DNA from: Oxalobacter formigenes
GTDB lineage: Bacteria > Pseudomonadota > Gammaproteobacteria > Burkholderiales > Burkholderiaceae_D
Length of the DNA stretch: 64,000 nucleotides
Reading direction: 5' to 3'
NCBI GenBank assembly: GCA_023667225.1
Contig: JAMPAN010000004.1
Coordinates: forward strand, 1-64,000
In this document: positions 1-9,780 of the stretch, one piece after another
Layout: every line of letters starts with the position of its first letter
Numbering within the stretch: the stretch's first letter is position 1
Program-made: the position numbers and the translations under genes
Notes under the pieces: model-generated
Seen by the model: the letters and a program-made list of their open reading frames with translations, nothing else
The model's database searches: none
What the model was told of the DNA's origin: nothing

Positions 1-171
1 TGATGATGGATTTTTAGAAGGAACTTTCTTTTGCACTGGCTGCAAGGTTTTTGCAATGCTGTTTCACTTTGTACCGGCTTGTCCCATCTTTTCCCGCCAT
101 TTATCGCGCGTCTCTCTTTTGTTTATCTCTCTTGGGTTCAACATGCAGCCGTTTTTTTTATGGCGGAGGAA
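1..171. other. Window edge, no gene seen
   Basis: I see no convincing gene here. The open frames crossing this stretch read antisense into bioB and have no family resemblance. It is the region downstream of the leftward biotin operon and of whatever gene lies left of the window. Confidence 0.4.
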
Positions 172-205
172 AAAGACCGGCGTGGAAGACGCCGGCCGGG
201 TGCGA
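172..205 (-). terminator. Rho-independent terminator after bioB
   Basis: On the minus strand a GC-rich inverted repeat (arms CCGGCGT and ACGCCGG around a short loop) is followed by a run of T. It starts about 20 bases past the bioB stop, so it probably ends the biotin operon transcript. Confidence 0.7.
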
Positions 206-222
206 AAAAGCAAACAGCCAGC

Positions 223-1263
223 TTAATGGCTGTGGTCGTGGTGATGCTCTGGCAGGCCGGGCATACGCGCTTTGATTTCGCTGGAATGCTTGGTTTTCAG
301 GCCCAGTTTTTCCAGAAGGAGGCGGTCTTCTTCGGCTTCGGCATTTTCTGTTGTCAGCAGTTTGTCGCCGTAAAAAATGGAGTTGGCGCCTGCCATGAAA
401 CACAGGGCCTGGACGGCTTCGCCCAGTTCCCGCCGGCCGGCAGACATGCGCACGCGCGCCTGGGGCATGACGATGCGCGCAACGGCAATGGTGCGGACGA
501 ATTCCAGCGGATCCAGCGGTTCTGCGCCGTGCAGGGGGGTGCCTTCAATTGGAACCAGGTGATTGATGGGGACAGACTCCGGGTAGGGGTTCAGGTTGGC
601 GAGCTGGGAGATCAGCTCTGCCCGCTGCCGGCGGGATTCGCCCATGCCGATGATGCCGCCGCAGCAGACTTTCAGGCCGGCTTTCCTGACGCGGCCCAGG
701 GTATCCAGGCGGTCCTGGTAGGTATGGGAGGTGGTTACCCGCGTGTAATGGGTAGGCGAGGTGTCCAGGTTGTGGTTGTAATAATCCAGCCCCGCTTCTT
801 TCAGGCGCCGGGCCTGTTCTTCCTGGAGCATACCGAGTGTGGTGCAGGTTTCCAGGCCAAGCGCTTTGACAGCCCGGATGATTTCTTCATATTTTTCCAT
901 GTCGCGGTCGTTGGGCGCGCGGCCTGAAGCGCCCATGCAAAAACGCGTTGCGCCGTTGGCTTTGGCTTCTTTGGCGGCTGCCAGGACGGTTTCCAGTGAC
1001 AGCATTTTGCTGGCTTTGACGCTGGTCTCATGATGCACGGATTGCGAGCAGTAACCGCAGTCTTCTGCACAGCCGCCGGTTTTAAGCGATATCAGGGTTG
1101 CCAGTTCAATGTCTCTTGCAGGGAAGTTGGCGCGGAGGGTTTCCTGCGCGCGAAAAATCAGTTCGTTGAAAGGAAGGTCAAACAGGGCGAGTACTTCGTC
1201 CACCGGCCAGGTGGCAGGCGGTTCGCCGGAGGGTTTTTTGTGGAAAGTGATTGGTTGTGACAT
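223..1263 (-). CDS. bioB: Biotin synthase BioB
   Basis: Radical-SAM enzyme that inserts sulfur into dethiobiotin, the last step of biotin synthesis. The radical-SAM cluster motif CxxxCxxC is seen in [13 protein letters not shown], near residue 65. Further family motifs include YYNHNLDTS and [10 protein letters not shown]. The length of 346 residues is normal for BioB. I placed the start at MSQPIT because the extra upstream codons have no family resemblance. It is the last gene of ychJ-bioA-bioD-bioB and lies 41 bases after bioD. The His-rich C-terminal end (PEHHHDHSH) is a small oddity. Confidence 0.97.
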   Translation of the reverse strand: MSQPITFHKKPSGEPPATWPVDEVLALFDLPFNELIFRAQETLRANFPARDIELATLISLKTGGCAEDCGYCSQSVHHETSVKASKMLSLETVLAAAKEAKANGATRFCMGASGRAPNDRDMEKYEEIIRAVKALGLETCTTLGMLQEEQARRLKEAGLDYYNHNLDTSPTHYTRVTTSHTYQDRLDTLGRVRKAGLKVCCGGIIGMGESRRQRAELISQLANLNPYPESVPINHLVPIEGTPLHGAEPLDPLEFVRTIAVARIVMPQARVRMSAGRRELGEAVQALCFMAGANSIFYGDKLLTTENAEAEEDRLLLEKLGLKTKHSSEIKARMPGLPEHHHDHSH

Positions 1264-1304
1264 TTTCAGTATCCTTCGTATGGGAGAAAGCCGCAACGGC
1301 TGCC

Positions 1305-1985
1305 CTAAAGCAGCGGCGACAGGTCAAGACAGTTTGCCGCTTCACGGGCAGAGATGTTCCGGATATAGGGAATAGTGGCCAGCCGCGGAGCCGGAATGCG
1401 CCGTTCAAGCAGGACGATATTTTCTGTCCCGTGCTGCATGGCCGGGTCAATGCAATTGGCTACCCAGCCGGCCAGGCGAAGGTTTCGGGACAGGATGGAC
1501 TCGGCAGTCAGCAGCGCATGGTTAAGGCAACCCAGCCGCAGGCCGACGACAAGTATTACCGGCAGCCCGAATTGTACCGCAAGTTCGGCTACGGTGTTAT
1601 GTTCGGAAAGCGGAGCCATGAATCCGCCCACGCCTTCTACGATGACGGCATCGGCCTGCCGGCTGATTTCGGTGTAACAGTCGCGGATGCGAGGCCAGCT
1701 GACGGGTGTTTTTTCCATCTGTGCCGAGATATGGGGGGAGGCGGCTTCCCGCAGGAGGCAGGGGGTTATTTTCTCCGGCGGCAGGGAAATGCTGGCGGCG
1801 CGGAGGATGGCGTCGGTATCTTCGTTGTGCCACCGGCCGTTGTGCAGTATGGCGCCGGCCGCGACCGGTTTCATGCCGGCAACGGCAAGGCCTTGCCGGG
1901 CCAGCCGGCAGATCAGGGCGCAGGTTGTCAGGGTTTTGCCAATGCCGGTATCGGTTCCGGTCACAAAGCAGGAAAAGCGGCTCAT
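1305..1985 (-). CDS. bioD: Dethiobiotin synthetase BioD
   Basis: ATP-dependent carboxylase that closes the ureido ring of 7,8-diaminopelargonate to give dethiobiotin. The P-loop GTDTGIGKT sits at residues 10-18, and the family motif [11 protein letters not shown] follows around residue 115. At 226 residues the length is typical. Its start codon overlaps the bioA stop by four bases (ATGA), so the two are probably translationally coupled. The product feeds BioB, encoded just downstream. Confidence 0.96.
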   Translation of the reverse strand: MSRFSCFVTGTDTGIGKTLTTCALICRLARQGLAVAGMKPVAAGAILHNGRWHNEDTDAILRAASISLPPEKITPCLLREAASPHISAQMEKTPVSWPRIRDCYTEISRQADAVIVEGVGGFMAPLSEHNTVAELAVQFGLPVILVVGLRLGCLNHALLTAESILSRNLRLAGWVANCIDPAMQHGTENIVLLERRIPAPRLATIPYIRNISAREAANCLDLSPLL

Positions 1986-3313
1986 GCAGACAGCACCTTT
2001 TCAAGCGCTGCCAGGGTTCTGGATGCCAGCAGCGCGGTTTCTTCTTCGTCCAGGATGTAAGGGGGCATGAGATAGAGGGTGTTGCCGATGGGACGCAGCA
2101 GGATGCCTTCGCTTAAGCCGGCAGCAAACATGTTTTTGGGAAAGGCTGCCAGCTGCGCTTCATCAGGGAGCGCAATGTCGCAGGCCCAGATCATGCCGCG
2201 ATGCCGGAAGTGGTGAACATTTTGATGGGCTGCCAGGGGCTTGAGTGCCTGGTTCAGTTTTTTGGCCTGTTCCCGGTTTTTTCCCAGGATGGCTTCATCC
2301 CTGAAAATATCCAGAACGGCAAGGGCTGCGCGGCAGGCCAGCGGGTTGCCGGTGTAGGAATGGGAGTGCAGGAATCCGCGGGTATAGGCCTCGCTGTAAA
2401 AGAGCTGGTAAATGGCATCGGTTGTCATGACCAGCGAAAGGGGCAGGTAGCCGCCGCTGATGCCTTTGGACAGGGTGAGGAAGTCGGGCCAGATGCCGGC
2501 CTGCTCACAGGCGAAGAAGGTGCCGGTCCGGCCGCAGCCGACGGCGATTTCATCGGCAATGAGGTGTACCTGGAAACGGTCGCACAAGGTGCGGATGGTT
2601 TTCAGGTAGGTCGGGTCGTACATGGCAAATCCGGCGGCGCACTGGATGAGCGGTTCAACGATGATGGCGGCAATATGGCCGGCACGTTTTTCCAGGAGTT
2701 TTTCCAGCTCGCGGGCGGCAAAGGCGGCCCTGTCTTTGGCTGTCTGGCCGTTTCCTGCTTTTCTGGCATCCGGGGAGGGCGCCAGGTGGACCTGGCGTAG
2801 AAGCGGCGCATAGGCCTGGCGGAAAAGCGGCACATCGGTAACAGACAAGGCGCCCAGGGTTTCGCCGTGGTAGCTTCCCTCAAGGCAGATAAATTCCTGT
2901 TTGCCGGGCAAGCCCTGGTTTTGCCAGGCGTGAAAGCTCATTTTCAGCGCGATTTCGACAGCGGAAGCGCCGTCGGACGCATAGAAACAGTGCCCCAGCC
3001 TGCCGCCTGTGAGCGAGGAGAGGCGTTCCGAGAGTTCCACGACCGGCTGGTGGGTGCAGCCTGCCAGCAGGGTGTGTTCCAGGGTTTCCATCTGGTCTTT
3101 TACGGCAGCGTTGATGCGGGGATTGGCGTGGCCGAAAAGGTTGGTCCACCAGGAGCTGATGGCGTCGAGGTAGCGGCGGTTATCCTGGTCAAACAGCCAG
3201 GGGCCTTTTCCTCGTGCCAGCGCGACAAGCGGGAAGTGTTCGTGGTGCTGCATCTGTGTGCAGGGATGCCAGACGCTTTTCAGGCTGCGCGAGACAAGAT
3301 CAGGTTGTTTCAT
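1982..3313 (-). CDS. bioA: Adenosylmethionine-8-amino-7-oxononanoate aminotransferase BioA
   Basis: PLP-dependent class III aminotransferase that makes 7,8-diaminopelargonate with S-adenosylmethionine as amino donor. The N-terminal motif SVWHPCTQM, the family YASDGASAVEIALK stretch and the PLP lysine in TLSKGISGGYLPLS are all visible. I chose the start MKQPDLVSRS, which gives 443 residues. The longer reading adds 59 codons that overlap ychJ. The chosen ATG overlaps the ychJ stop by four bases, another coupled junction. Confidence 0.96.
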   Translation of the reverse strand: MKQPDLVSRSLKSVWHPCTQMQHHEHFPLVALARGKGPWLFDQDNRRYLDAISSWWTNLFGHANPRINAAVKDQMETLEHTLLAGCTHQPVVELSERLSSLTGGRLGHCFYASDGASAVEIALKMSFHAWQNQGLPGKQEFICLEGSYHGETLGALSVTDVPLFRQAYAPLLRQVHLAPSPDARKAGNGQTAKDRAAFAARELEKLLEKRAGHIAAIIVEPLIQCAAGFAMYDPTYLKTIRTLCDRFQVHLIADEIAVGCGRTGTFFACEQAGIWPDFLTLSKGISGGYLPLSLVMTTDAIYQLFYSEAYTRGFLHSHSYTGNPLACRAALAVLDIFRDEAILGKNREQAKKLNQALKPLAAHQNVHHFRHRGMIWACDIALPDEAQLAAFPKNMFAAGLSEGILLRPIGNTLYLMPPYILDEEETALLASRTLAALEKVLSA

Positions 3314-3714
3314 AGGGAAGCGGGTTTGTTGAAAATGCCATCCAGATAATACCATTGTCCGTTTTCTTTCAGAAAGCGGCTGGTTTCGTGCATTTTCTGT
3401 GCACGGCCATTGATTTTGCAGTGGGCGATAAATTCTACCAGCCCGTCGTTTTGGCTTATTTGGTGGCGGATGATTTCCAAGCGTATCCATTTGATGGCGG
3501 GATCAATGTGTATGACGCCTTCAGGCCGTGAGCCGGGATACCAGGTTTGCCCGATGTAGCAGCTATTATGGCAGGTATAGGCGGTATAGCGGGAACGCAT
3601 CAGTTCAAGGGGCGTCTGGGGCAAAGATTCTCCGGCAAGGAAGCGGCGGCAGCAAAGGGCAAAAGAAGCCCCGCTGCCACAGGGGCAGGCCTGCATTTTG
3701 TCCGTTTTTGTCAT
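3310..3714 (-). CDS. ychJ: YchJ-family SEC-C motif protein
   Basis: Small protein of the UPF0225/YchJ family. An N-terminal zinc-binding SEC-C motif reads CPCGSGASFALCC (residues about 10-22). It is followed by the family region LMRSRYTAYTCHNSCYIGQTW and the C-terminal HETSRFLKENGQWYYLDG. The length of 134 residues fits. The molecular role of the family is not established. It overlaps bioA by four bases and so is probably co-transcribed with the biotin genes, which may only reflect operon accretion. Confidence 0.88.
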   Translation of the reverse strand: MTKTDKMQACPCGSGASFALCCRRFLAGESLPQTPLELMRSRYTAYTCHNSCYIGQTWYPGSRPEGVIHIDPAIKWIRLEIIRHQISQNDGLVEFIAHCKINGRAQKMHETSRFLKENGQWYYLDGIFNKPASL

Positions 3715-3738
3715 GCCGGGAAGCTGCCGTATTTTGGG

Positions 3739-5016
3739 TCAGTTTTTTCCCATGCCGGTGAAGGTAAAGGCAATGTCGGGTTTTTTGCCGGAAACGATGT
3801 CGGCGATCAGGCGGCCGGAACCGCATCCCATTGTCCATCCCAGTGTGCCGTGGCCGGTGTTGAGAAAGAGGTTGCCATAACCGGTTTTGCCGATGTAGGG
3901 TATGTTGGAGGGCGTCATGGGGCGCAGGCCGCTCCAGTAGCGCGGCTGGCTGTAGTCGCAGGCTTCGGGAAAGAGTTCCCTTGTTCTTTTTGTGAGCGCT
4001 TCACAGCGGGCAGTGTTGAGTTCTCTGCCGTAGCCGTTCATTTCTGCTGTGCCGCCGACGCGGAGCCGGTTGCCCAGCCGGGAAAAGACGAGTTTGTGTT
4101 CCGCATCAATGAGGGAAACGAACGGCGCGGCGTTTTCATTGATGATGGGGTAGGTGGCAGAGTAGCCTTTGGCCGGGTAAATCATCAGATGAATGCCAAG
4201 CGGTTTGAGGAAGGGGGCCGAGAAGCTGCCCAGGCAAACCACAAAGGCGTCTGCTTTGAAGGTTTCATATTCGCCGTGCGAATTGATGGCTTCCAGGCCG
4301 GCAATCCGGGATGCGGCACCGGCGCCTTCGGTCAAAAAGCGCACGGCGGTGGTGTTGAAGCGGAAGGTAACGCCCTGTTTTTCGGCTTCTTTTGCCAGGC
4401 CGATGGTGAACATGCGGGCATCGCCATGTTCGTCTCCCGGCGTGTAGTCGCCGCCGATCAGTTTGTCCCGGATGGATGCCAGGGCCGGTTCAATGCGGAT
4501 GACTTCATCCGGGTCAATGGAATTGCGCGGGCATCCCAGGGATGTCATGAGCTTTGCGCCGGGCTGGGAGGCCTCGAATTCTGCCTGGTTGGTATAAAAG
4601 TGCATGATGCCACGGGTTAAGTGGTCGTATTCAATGGGGGTTTTGGCACGCAGGGCGCGCAGGGTCTCCCGGCTGAAGGTCGCCAGCGTCAGGCATTGCC
4701 GGATGTTGTGGGCGGTGTGGGCCGGCAGGCACTGGGACAAGAAGCGTGCGCCCCATTCCCATTGCAGTTTTTCTGCGCGAAAGCGGTAGAGCAGCGGGGC
4801 ATCTTCTTTCCCCAGCCATTTCAGGATTTTGCCCGGCGCGGCCGGGTTGGCCCACGGTTCCGAATGGGAGACAGATATCTGGCACCCGTTTGCAAAGGTG
4901 GTTTCCTGGGCAGGGCCAGGCTGTCTTTCGATCACTGTGACTTCGTGACCGTCCTGCCGGATAAACCAGGCGGCGGCGGTACCGGTAATTCCTGAACCCA
5001 ATACGATGACTTTCAC
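3739..5016 (-). CDS. dadA: D-amino acid dehydrogenase DadA
   Basis: FAD-dependent dehydrogenase that oxidises D-amino acids to 2-oxo acids and passes electrons to the respiratory chain. The dinucleotide-binding motif GSGITGTAAAWF starts at residue 7. The C-terminal DAO-fold region contains YWSGLRPMTPSNIPYIG and NTGHGTLGWTMGCGSG, both typical of DadA. Its 425 residues match the family. It is 24 bases upstream of ychJ in the same direction. No alanine racemase gene is next to it. Confidence 0.93.
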   Translation of the reverse strand: MKVIVLGSGITGTAAAWFIRQDGHEVTVIERQPGPAQETTFANGCQISVSHSEPWANPAAPGKILKWLGKEDAPLLYRFRAEKLQWEWGARFLSQCLPAHTAHNIRQCLTLATFSRETLRALRAKTPIEYDHLTRGIMHFYTNQAEFEASQPGAKLMTSLGCPRNSIDPDEVIRIEPALASIRDKLIGGDYTPGDEHGDARMFTIGLAKEAEKQGVTFRFNTTAVRFLTEGAGAASRIAGLEAINSHGEYETFKADAFVVCLGSFSAPFLKPLGIHLMIYPAKGYSATYPIINENAAPFVSLIDAEHKLVFSRLGNRLRVGGTAEMNGYGRELNTARCEALTKRTRELFPEACDYSQPRYWSGLRPMTPSNIPYIGKTGYGNLFLNTGHGTLGWTMGCGSGRLIADIVSGKKPDIAFTFTGMGKN

Positions 5017-5080
5017 TTGTTCCCCACTGATGTGATAAACCGTTGGTGGATATATTAAAGGATAGGCGGGCGTATTCCAA

Positions 5081-5518
5081 TCATCTGTTAGGCGATGTCG
5101 GTGTTTCTTCCTGCGGCATTTTTCTTCTCAGCCGCTGTAATTCGGCGGAAATGGCATGGACAACAATGGCTTCCAGCGTTTTTTGCATATCGTTTCTGAC
5201 TTCTTCTGTCAGGAGGGCAACGGCTTTTTCCAGGAGTGTGGAAGTATGCCTGGCGATGCTGTCGTCCAGGACTACTTCCAGACGCCGGGTTACCTGTTGG
5301 TGAATGCGCCCGATCAGGCGTTCTTCCAGTTCCTGCCACGGCAGGGTTTCCAGTACCTGGGCAGCAGCCGGGATTTTTTTCTCTTCTTTGGGGAGGATGT
5401 CTGTCAGGACCGGGACAAGCGGTTCTTTGGCAAAAGAAGCAGGAGTGCCCGGCGCGGCTTTTTCTGTCAGAACCGGCGGCAGAGCGGTGCCGGGCAGGTT
5501 GTTTTTTTCTTCGTTCAC
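5081..5518 (-). CDS. Uncharacterised protein encoded next to holC (possibly DUF2486-like)
   Basis: I do not recognise a function. The product has 145 residues. The N-terminal half is rich in Pro, Ala and Lys with a PVLTDILP segment. The C-terminal half (residues about 55-135) is predicted helical and charged. Proteins with a short VLTD motif and a helical tail are found beside holC in Burkholderiales (DUF2486), and this could be one, but that is from memory of context only. Its start overlaps the holC stop by four bases, so the genes are likely co-translated. Confidence 0.6.
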   Translation of the reverse strand: MNEEKNNLPGTALPPVLTEKAAPGTPASFAKEPLVPVLTDILPKEEKKIPAAAQVLETLPWQELEERLIGRIHQQVTRRLEVVLDDSIARHTSTLLEKAVALLTEEVRNDMQKTLEAIVVHAISAELQRLRRKMPQEETPTSPNR

Positions 5519-5940
5519 CGGACAGCCTCATGGCGGAGTGTATAGCCGCGCTCGCGATAGTGTGCGTAACGCTGGCGTCCGGCCTGCGTATCGGTTTCAT
5601 CTGCTGAAACCAGTTCGATTAATCGCTCGAAGCGGGCAAAGCAGGCGGGAATTCTGCCGGAAAGGTTGACCAGGATCTGGCTGTGCGGCAGCTCGGCTGC
5701 GTCATTGTCGGTCAGAATGACGGGGGAATGTGCTGCCAGCGGGTCGCCGGCTGCGGCGTGGGGCAGGAAATCCTGGTCTGAAAAAATCCAGAGCGCTTCA
5801 TCAAGCCGGGCCAGCTGGGCACGGTCGCGGGTAAACAGGACAATGCCGGGAACCGGCGACAGGGAAAATGCCTTACGCACCCAGCGGCAGGTATAGGTTA
5901 TCTTGTCGGCAATGTCGGTTCTAAACTCGATTTGTGTCAT
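5515..5940 (-). CDS. holC: DNA polymerase III subunit chi
   Basis: Chi subunit of the replicative clamp loader, which contacts single-strand binding protein. The sequence from MTQIEFRTDIADK shows the family pattern: CRWVRKAF, then LDEALWIFSDQDFLPH near residues 48-64, then SPVILTDN, then the C-terminal RYAHYRERGY. The length of 141 residues fits. I rejected 34 upstream codons, which show no family similarity and overlap the end of prlC. Confidence 0.92.
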   Translation of the reverse strand: MTQIEFRTDIADKITYTCRWVRKAFSLSPVPGIVLFTRDRAQLARLDEALWIFSDQDFLPHAAAGDPLAAHSPVILTDNDAAELPHSQILVNLSGRIPACFARFERLIELVSADETDTQAGRQRYAHYRERGYTLRHEAVR

Positions 5941-6001
5941 ATTGTTTGCCGGGGAGGACTGGGGCAAGTTTAGCTGAAAAACGGACAGGAATACAGGGCT
6001 G

Positions 6002-8065
6002 TTATGCGGAGCCGGACAGGCCGTTGTGCCGCAGGAGTGCATCTATGGCCGGTTTTCTGCCCCGGAAGGCTTCAAAGGAGGCCATAGCCGGGCGGGAGCC
6101 GCCGACTGACAGGATTTCTTTGAGCAGCCGGCCGCCCATGACGGGGGAGAGGATGCCGGTTTCATCGGAACGGGTTTCCTCAAAGGCGCTGTACACGTCT
6201 GCCGAGAGGACTTCTGCCCATTTGTAGCTGTAGTAGCCGGCCGCATATCCGCCGGCAAAAATATGGCTGAACGCGTGTAAAAAGCGATTGAAAGCGGGCG
6301 GGATGGCAACGGAAAAATGCTGCCGGATATCATCCAGCACTTCCTGGGGCGTTTGGGCGCCGTCCGGGTCAAAATCATGGTGCAGGCGTATGTCGGCGAG
6401 GGAAAACTCGATTTGCCTTAGCATTTGCAGGCCGGAATGAAAATGCCGGGCGGCAAGCATTTTGTCAAAAAGGCTGCGCGGCAGGGGATTTCCTGTGATT
6501 TCATGTGCGGTCATGCGGCTGAGGACTTCCCATTCCCAGCAGAAGTTTTCCATGAACTGGGAGGGGAGTTCGACGGCGTCCCATTCCACACCGGCAATGC
6601 CAGAGACGGCAAGTTCATCTGCTTCGGTCAACAGGTGGTGCAGGCCGTGGCCGAATTCGTGGAAAAGGGTGGTGACTTCATCGTGAGTCAGGCAGGGCGG
6701 GATGCGTTTGCCTTCTTTTTCTGTTGGTTCGGTGAAATTGCAGGTGAGATAGGCGACAGGCGTCTGGATGCCGTTTGCTGTCTGGCGGCGGCTTCTGGCG
6801 TCGTCCATCCAGGCGCCGCCCCGTTTGCCGGGACGGGCATACAGATCGAGATAGAATTGCCCGATAAGCCGGCCGCTTTTTTCAATGCGGAAGAAGCGGA
6901 CATCGGGATGCCAGACCGGCGCGTTATCCGGCAGGATACGGATGCCAAAGAGGGTTTGCGCCAGCCTGAAAAGCCCCTGAAGCACCCTGGGTTCGGGGAA
7001 ATACTGTTTGACTTCCTGTTCGGAAAAGGCATACCGTTTTTCGCGCAGTTTTTCCGAGACGTAGGCAATGTCCCAGGCGCAGAGTTCTTCTATGCCGCAG
7101 GTTTCCAGGGCAAAGGCGCGCAGCTCTGCCATGTCTTTTTCGGCAAACGGCCTGGCCCTGGCAGCCAGGTTTTCCAGAAAGGCAATGACTTCTTCAGGCG
7201 TTTCGGCCATTTTGGGCACCAGGGAGACTTCTGCATAGCTACGGCAGCCCAAAAGGGCGGCTTCTTCCCGGCGCAGGCGCAGCAGTTCGAGGATGTTGCC
7301 GGAGTTATCCCATTTGGGATCGCTTCCAAGTTCGGAGGCTCTGGTAACGTAGGCGCGGTAGAGTTTTTCCCTGAGCGCCCGGTTATCGGCAAATTGCATG
7401 ACCGGGTAGTAGGAGGGGAAATGCAGGGTGAACTTGAAGCCGTTTTTGCCGTCGCGCCGGGCTGCCGCCGCAGCGGCCTGACGGGCATCGCCGGGCAGGC
7501 CGGAGATGGCTTCTTCCTCTTCCAGATAAAGGGCAAAGGTGTTGGTGGCGTCCAGCACGTTTTCTGAAAAACGGGTGGATAAGGCCGCCATTTTTTCCTG
7601 GATTTCGGCAAAGCGCGCTTTTTTGTCTTCGGGCAGTTCCGCGCCGCCAAGGCGGAAGTCGCGCAGGGCATGGTTGACGATGGTTTGGCGGACCGGGGAC
7701 AGTTCCCGGAAACGGGCGCTGTCGTGGAGCTGCCGGTATTTGCCGAAAAGCGCCGGGTTTTGGGAAAGCGCTGTCCAGAATGCCGTGATTTTCGGCAGGT
7801 TTTCGTTGTAGGCTGCCCGAAGTTCCGGCGTGTCAACAACGGCATTCAAGTGGCTGACGATGCCCCATGCCCTGCCGAGTTTTTCGGTGGCGTTTTCCAG
7901 CGGCACAATGAAATGTTCCCAGTCTATTTCTGGCGCCGGCGTTTCCAGCTGCGCGACAACCTGCCGGCATTGCGCCAGCAGGGTATTTATGGCCGGGGTG
8001 ACATGTTCGGGCAAAATGGCGTCGAATCGGGGCAGGCCGTCAAAGGCAAGGAGTGGGTTCGGCAT
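6002..8065 (-). CDS. prlC: Oligopeptidase A (M3 family zinc peptidase)
   Basis: Cytoplasmic zinc endopeptidase of the M3 thimet oligopeptidase family that degrades short peptides, including cleaved signal peptides. The zinc site HEFGH lies in TLFHEFGHGLHHLL around residue 470, and the downstream glutamate region includes WDAVELPSQFMENF. Further family blocks are ARPGKRGGAWMDD and YAAGYYSYKWAEVLSADVYSAF. At 687 residues it is full length. It is separated from folD by a clear terminator and is followed by holC. Confidence 0.95.
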   Translation of the reverse strand: MPNPLLAFDGLPRFDAILPEHVTPAINTLLAQCRQVVAQLETPAPEIDWEHFIVPLENATEKLGRAWGIVSHLNAVVDTPELRAAYNENLPKITAFWTALSQNPALFGKYRQLHDSARFRELSPVRQTIVNHALRDFRLGGAELPEDKKARFAEIQEKMAALSTRFSENVLDATNTFALYLEEEEAISGLPGDARQAAAAAARRDGKNGFKFTLHFPSYYPVMQFADNRALREKLYRAYVTRASELGSDPKWDNSGNILELLRLRREEAALLGCRSYAEVSLVPKMAETPEEVIAFLENLAARARPFAEKDMAELRAFALETCGIEELCAWDIAYVSEKLREKRYAFSEQEVKQYFPEPRVLQGLFRLAQTLFGIRILPDNAPVWHPDVRFFRIEKSGRLIGQFYLDLYARPGKRGGAWMDDARSRRQTANGIQTPVAYLTCNFTEPTEKEGKRIPPCLTHDEVTTLFHEFGHGLHHLLTEADELAVSGIAGVEWDAVELPSQFMENFCWEWEVLSRMTAHEITGNPLPRSLFDKMLAARHFHSGLQMLRQIEFSLADIRLHHDFDPDGAQTPQEVLDDIRQHFSVAIPPAFNRFLHAFSHIFAGGYAAGYYSYKWAEVLSADVYSAFEETRSDETGILSPVMGGRLLKEILSVGGSRPAMASFEAFRGRKPAIDALLRHNGLSGSA

Positions 8066-8085
8066 GTTGGCTCCGGAAAAGGGAG

Positions 8086-8121
8086 GGATAAAAAGAAAGG
8101 GGCGCTTTACGCGCGCCCTTG
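8086..8121 (-). terminator. Rho-independent terminator after folD
   Basis: On the minus strand a GC-rich hairpin (arms AAGGGCGCG and GCGCCCCTT) is followed by TTCTTTTT. It sits between the folD stop and the prlC start, so prlC needs its own promoter or relies on read-through. Confidence 0.8.
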
Positions 8122-8146
8122 TATTGTACTGCGCCGGCCAGGCGGG

Positions 8147-9019
8147 TTATTTTGACGCCTGTTGTTTTTCCCGCAGTTTTTTTTCTGCCGCTTCAATGGT
8201 GTTGACCATCAGCATGGTGATGGTCATGGGACCGACGCCGCCGGGCACAGGGGAGATATAGCCGGCAACTTCCTTGGCGTTCGGGAAATCCACGTCGCTC
8301 CAGAGCTTGCCGTTTTCATCGCGTTCCACACCGACATCAATGACCACAGCGCCGGGCTTGATCATGTCTGCCTTGATGAGGTTGCGTTGCCCGGTGGCGG
8401 CAATCAGGATGTCTGCCAGCCGGGTATGGTAGGCAAGATCGCGCGTTTTGGAATTGCAGATGGTAATGGTTGCGCCTGCCTGCAAAAGCATCATGGCCAT
8501 AGGTTTGCCGACGATATTGGATGCGCCGACGATGACGGCGTGCGCGCCGGTGATGGGATAGTTGATGGATTCGAGCATTTTCATGACGCCGTAGGGAGTG
8601 CAGGGGCGGATTTGTGGCCGGCCGGTCATGAGCATGCCTGCATTGACGACGTTAAAGCAATCGACGTCTTTTTCCGGCTTGATGGCGGCAATGACTTTGT
8701 GGGTGTCAATATGGGCAGGCAGCGGCAGCTGGACCAGGATGCCGTGAATGGCCGGATCTTCGTTTAGGGCGTGAATCCGCTCAAGGAGCGATGCTTCGCT
8801 GAAACCGGCATCATATTTTTCCAGAACAGAATAAATGCCCAGCGCGCTGGATGCTTTTTCCTTGTTCATTACATAAACCATGGAAGCAGCGTTGTCGCCT
8901 ACCAGAATGACAGCAAGTCCGGGTTTTTCGCCCTGTTCAGTCAGCTTTGCAGCACGGGCCGCAATGTCGGCGCGCAATTTTTGCGCCAGCAGGTTTCCAT
9001 TGATAATTTCGGCAGTCAT
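8147..9019 (-). CDS. folD: Bifunctional methylenetetrahydrofolate dehydrogenase/cyclohydrolase FolD
   Basis: Interconverts methylene-, methenyl- and formyl-tetrahydrofolate, supplying one-carbon units to purine synthesis and to Fmt. The active-site region Y52-V-x-x-K (here [14 protein letters not shown]), the block QLPLPAHID, the NADP-binding [18 protein letters not shown] and the C-terminal [16 protein letters not shown] are visible. The 290 residues match the family. It is transcribed alone, with a terminator after it. Confidence 0.97.
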   Translation of the reverse strand: MTAEIINGNLLAQKLRADIAARAAKLTEQGEKPGLAVILVGDNAASMVYVMNKEKASSALGIYSVLEKYDAGFSEASLLERIHALNEDPAIHGILVQLPLPAHIDTHKVIAAIKPEKDVDCFNVVNAGMLMTGRPQIRPCTPYGVMKMLESINYPITGAHAVIVGASNIVGKPMAMMLLQAGATITICNSKTRDLAYHTRLADILIAATGQRNLIKADMIKPGAVVIDVGVERDENGKLWSDVDFPNAKEVAGYISPVPGGVGPMTITMLMVNTIEAAEKKLREKQQASK

Positions 9020-9190
9020 GTTATTTGTTCAAAGAAAAGCGGTTGAAAAAAGAGAGGATTATATTTCCTGACGGGATAAATGGGCAATGCTGTTTTTCAG
9101 TGTATGTATTTTATGGCTTGCCTGAAACGGAAGATTTTTGGGACTCTTCGGTTTGTTTTGCTGTAAAACGACAGACATCCTGATAAATGA

Positions 9191-9216
9191 ACAGCCCCCG
9201 TGAAGACGGGGGCTGT
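9191..9216 (-). terminator. Terminator hairpin after the cold-shock gene
   Basis: A perfect inverted repeat with arms ACAGCCCCCG and CGGGGGCTGT and a six-base loop lies 18 bases past the cold-shock gene stop. The T-run on the minus strand is short (TCATTTA), so termination strength is uncertain. Confidence 0.65.
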
Positions 9217-9234
9217 TGCGGTGTCCGGAAGCGA

Positions 9235-9438
9235 TCAGACGGACTGAATATTGGAAGCCTGCTTGCCTTTGGGGCCCTGGGTTACTTCAAACTGAACTTT
9301 TTGCCCTTCTTTGAGGGTTTTGAATCCATTCATGTTGATGGCAGAAAAATGCGCAAATAAATCTTCTCCGCCATCTTCCGGCGTAATAAAGCCAAAGCCT
9401 TTTGCATCATTAAACCACTTGACTGTTCCTGTCGCCAT
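9235..9438 (-). CDS. Cold-shock domain protein (CspA family)
   Basis: A 67-residue single cold-shock domain that binds single-stranded nucleic acid. RNP1 ([11 protein letters not shown], residues 13-23) and RNP2-like (DLFAHFSAI) motifs are both present, followed by [22 protein letters not shown]. It is monocistronic with a hairpin after it. The family has several paralogues per genome, so I give no specific gene number. Confidence 0.96.
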   Translation of the reverse strand: MATGTVKWFNDAKGFGFITPEDGGEDLFAHFSAINMNGFKTLKEGQKVQFEVTQGPKGKQASNIQSV

Positions 9439-9780
9439 AATAAAAGGGTCATCCTATAAAAATGCATTATACTTGCCGGACTTATTGAAAAACGTGTACA
9501 TTTTCCCCCAAGTCAGCCCTTTTGATATCATACAATTGACAATATATCGGGCAATTGCAGCTACCAATAAGTCATTGTTGGCGTAAAGAAATGCAAAGTC
9601 AAGCTTTTTCCCTGGAAAAGCGGGAAATATTGATTCATATTAAGGCAGTTTGCGGCAGGCAGCTGCAAGGGAGAGCATTTTTTTCCGCCCGCAGGCGGGA
9701 AAAGAGAAAATCGCGTAATATCCATTCTGCGTTTTGCGATCACGCACAGTATTAAAACCACAGGGATTTACACTGGCAAA
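9439..9780. other. Non-coding region between the cold-shock gene and clpS
   Basis: About 340 bases without a supported gene. It must hold the promoter and long 5' leader of the leftward cold-shock gene and the promoter of rightward clpS-clpA. It is visibly richer in A and T than the flanking genes. No repeat or family-like frame was found. Confidence 0.5.

Noticed and set aside
31-927. Long plus-strand frame opposite bioB
   Set aside because: It is the antisense shadow of bioB, with no ribosome site and no family likeness.
3547-4620. 357-codon plus-strand frame across ychJ and dadA
   Set aside because: It reads antisense to two clear genes and has no recognisable domain.
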